Positions 53,751-54,615 of a stretch of DNA of 54,615 bases are shown in pieces. Made by a program: the position numbers and the translations under genes. Under the pieces are notes generated by a model. The model saw only the letters and a program-made list of their open reading frames with translations. It had not been told where the DNA came from and ran no database searches. Source of the DNA: Christiangramia sp. (lineage in GTDB: Bacteria; Bacteroidota; Bacteroidia; Flavobacteriales; Flavobacteriaceae); NCBI RefSeq assembly GCF_029937855.1, contig NZ_JAPYPC010000005.1, forward strand, positions 1 through 54,615. The letters are read 5' to 3'. Every line of letters begins with the position of its first letter. The stretch's first letter is position 1.

Positions 53751-54615
53751 TTGAATACCAAATATAGCGATCTAATTGACCAGACTTATTACTTCCCGCA
53801 GGAAGAATTTTCTTTGGAAGGAACAGAATTAAAATTCCATGATATCGACCTTATGGAATTAGTAGAAAAATATGGTACACCTCTAAAATTTACTTATCTA
53901 CCCAAGATCTCACAGAATATAAATCGTGCCAAGGGATGGTTTAATTCTGCTATCGAGAAACATGACTACAAGGGAAGTTATAACTATTGCTATTGTACTA
54001 AAAGTTCTCATTTTGAACACGTATTGAATGAAGCCCTGAAGAACGATATTCATATCGAGACCTCTTCTGCCTTCGACATTAATATCGTTGAAAAATTAAA
54101 AAAATCCGGTAAAATTTCAGATGATCGATGGGTTATTTGCAATGGTTTTAAAAGGGATCAATATGTGGATAATATTAGTCGGTTATTGAATGGCGGACAT
54201 AAAAATTGTCTTCCGGTAATTGATAATTATGAAGAATTAGAGCTGCTTTCAGAAAAAATCAATGATAAATTCCAGGTAGGAATCAGGATCGCTTCAGAAG
54301 AAGAACCGAAATTTGAATTTTATACTTCCAGATTGGGGATTGGCTACAAGAACATTGTGCCATTCTACAATAAGCAGATAAAGGAAAACGAACAGGTAGA
54401 ATTGAAAATGTTACATTTTTTCATCAATACCGGGATTCGCGATACTGCCTATTACTGGAACGAACTGAACAAGTGCTTAAAAGTCTACATCGCTTTAAAA
54501 AAGGTTGCTCCACACCTGGACAGTTTAAATATCGGCGGAGGTTTTCCAATTAAGAACTCACTGGCTTTCGAATATGATTATGCATATATGGTAGATGAGA
54601 TTATTAACCAGATCA
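53751..54615 (+). CDS. speA: Arginine decarboxylase, biosynthetic (3' end missing)
   Basis: The first 288 codons are present; the C-terminus lies beyond the window. Start is TTG (NTKYSDLIDQTYYFPQEEF), the usual beginning of Flavobacteriia homologues, with no earlier ATG. PLP-binding lysine is in NYCYCTKSSHFEHV, and LNIGGGFP is the glycine loop for PLP phosphate in the alanine-racemase fold. It makes agmatine from arginine as the first step to spermidine. Diaminopimelate decarboxylase is a less likely alternative given the long N-terminal region. Confidence 0.88.
   Translation, partial: MNTKYSDLIDQTYYFPQEEFSLEGTELKFHDIDLMELVEKYGTPLKFTYLPKISQNINRAKGWFNSAIEKHDYKGSYNYCYCTKSSHFEHVLNEALKNDIHIETSSAFDINIVEKLKKSGKISDDRWVICNGFKRDQYVDNISRLLNGGHKNCLPVIDNYEELELLSEKINDKFQVGIRIASEEEPKFEFYTSRLGIGYKNIVPFYNKQIKENEQVELKMLHFFINTGIRDTAYYWNELNKCLKVYIALKKVAPHLDSLNIGGGFPIKNSLAFEYDYAYMVDEIINQI

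Overview
The window looks like chromosomal DNA from a marine-type Flavobacteriaceae (Bacteroidota). The evidence is a SusC/SusD pair, several lipoproteins with Bacteroidota-type lipoboxes, the -7 promoter element TAnnTTTG upstream of many genes, very weak Shine-Dalgarno signals, frequent TTG starts, a mevalonate-pathway operon with a UbiA-family prenyltransferase, and DUF4494 and DUF5916 proteins. A genus such as Gramella, Salegentibacter or Zunongwangia would fit, but this is only an impression. I saw no tRNA, rRNA, CRISPR array, prophage or transposase gene.

Layout. 1-4.4 kb: a truncated alpha/beta-hydrolase lipoprotein, a DUF5916 outer-membrane protein and an AraC regulator. 4.6-11.9 kb: a TPR histidine kinase and a LytTR response regulator flank a minus-strand accessory cluster of exported NTF2-like proteins, a dimeric-barrel protein, an SDR-type reductase and a RidA protein. 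At its end lies a small lipoprotein gene that appears frameshifted. 12.1-16.1 kb: Lrp regulator and TauE exporter, then a Crp-family regulator, an Old Yellow Enzyme and an SDR, which look like an electrophile/redox response group. 16.4-17.8 kb: FetAB-type exporter.

17.9-29.6 kb is a coherent plus-strand locus: a DUF2064 transferase with a non-canonical start, SusC, SusD, a YnjB-like binding protein, two permeases, an ATPase, a nucleoside hydrolase and a methylthioribose-kinase-like phosphotransferase. Together these could carry a nucleoside-like compound across both membranes, split it, and phosphorylate the released sugar. 30.2-35.2 kb: a secreted protein with a TPR/class III adenylate cyclase, a small membrane protein, DUF4494 and a processive-type glycosyltransferase. 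35.4-39.4 kb: a sucrose/fructan operon (sugar porter, GH32, fructokinase). 39.6-43.1 kb: an SLC13 permease, a small barrel protein and TerC.

43.1-46.4 kb is a tightly packed five-gene minus-strand operon: SDR, DUF421 membrane protein, GntA/YqcI-type heme N-hydroxylase homologue, PaiB-like FMN-binding protein and DUF1989 protein. Two of these families are linked to guanidine chemistry in other bacteria, so a guanidino-compound pathway is proposed. 46.5-49 kb: glycerophosphodiesterase, HI0933-type flavoprotein and TspO. 49.1-52.5 kb: mevalonate operon (diphosphomevalonate decarboxylase, GHMP/mevalonate kinase, UbiA prenyltransferase) with a DUF4160/DUF2442 pair inside it; the DUF4160 gene has a one-base homopolymer frameshift. 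52.6 kb to the end: a pseudouridine synthase and the 5' part of an arginine decarboxylase.

Intergenic regions of the accessory half carry interspersed palindromic elements, including two 82-bp copies about 89% identical to each other and two half copies.
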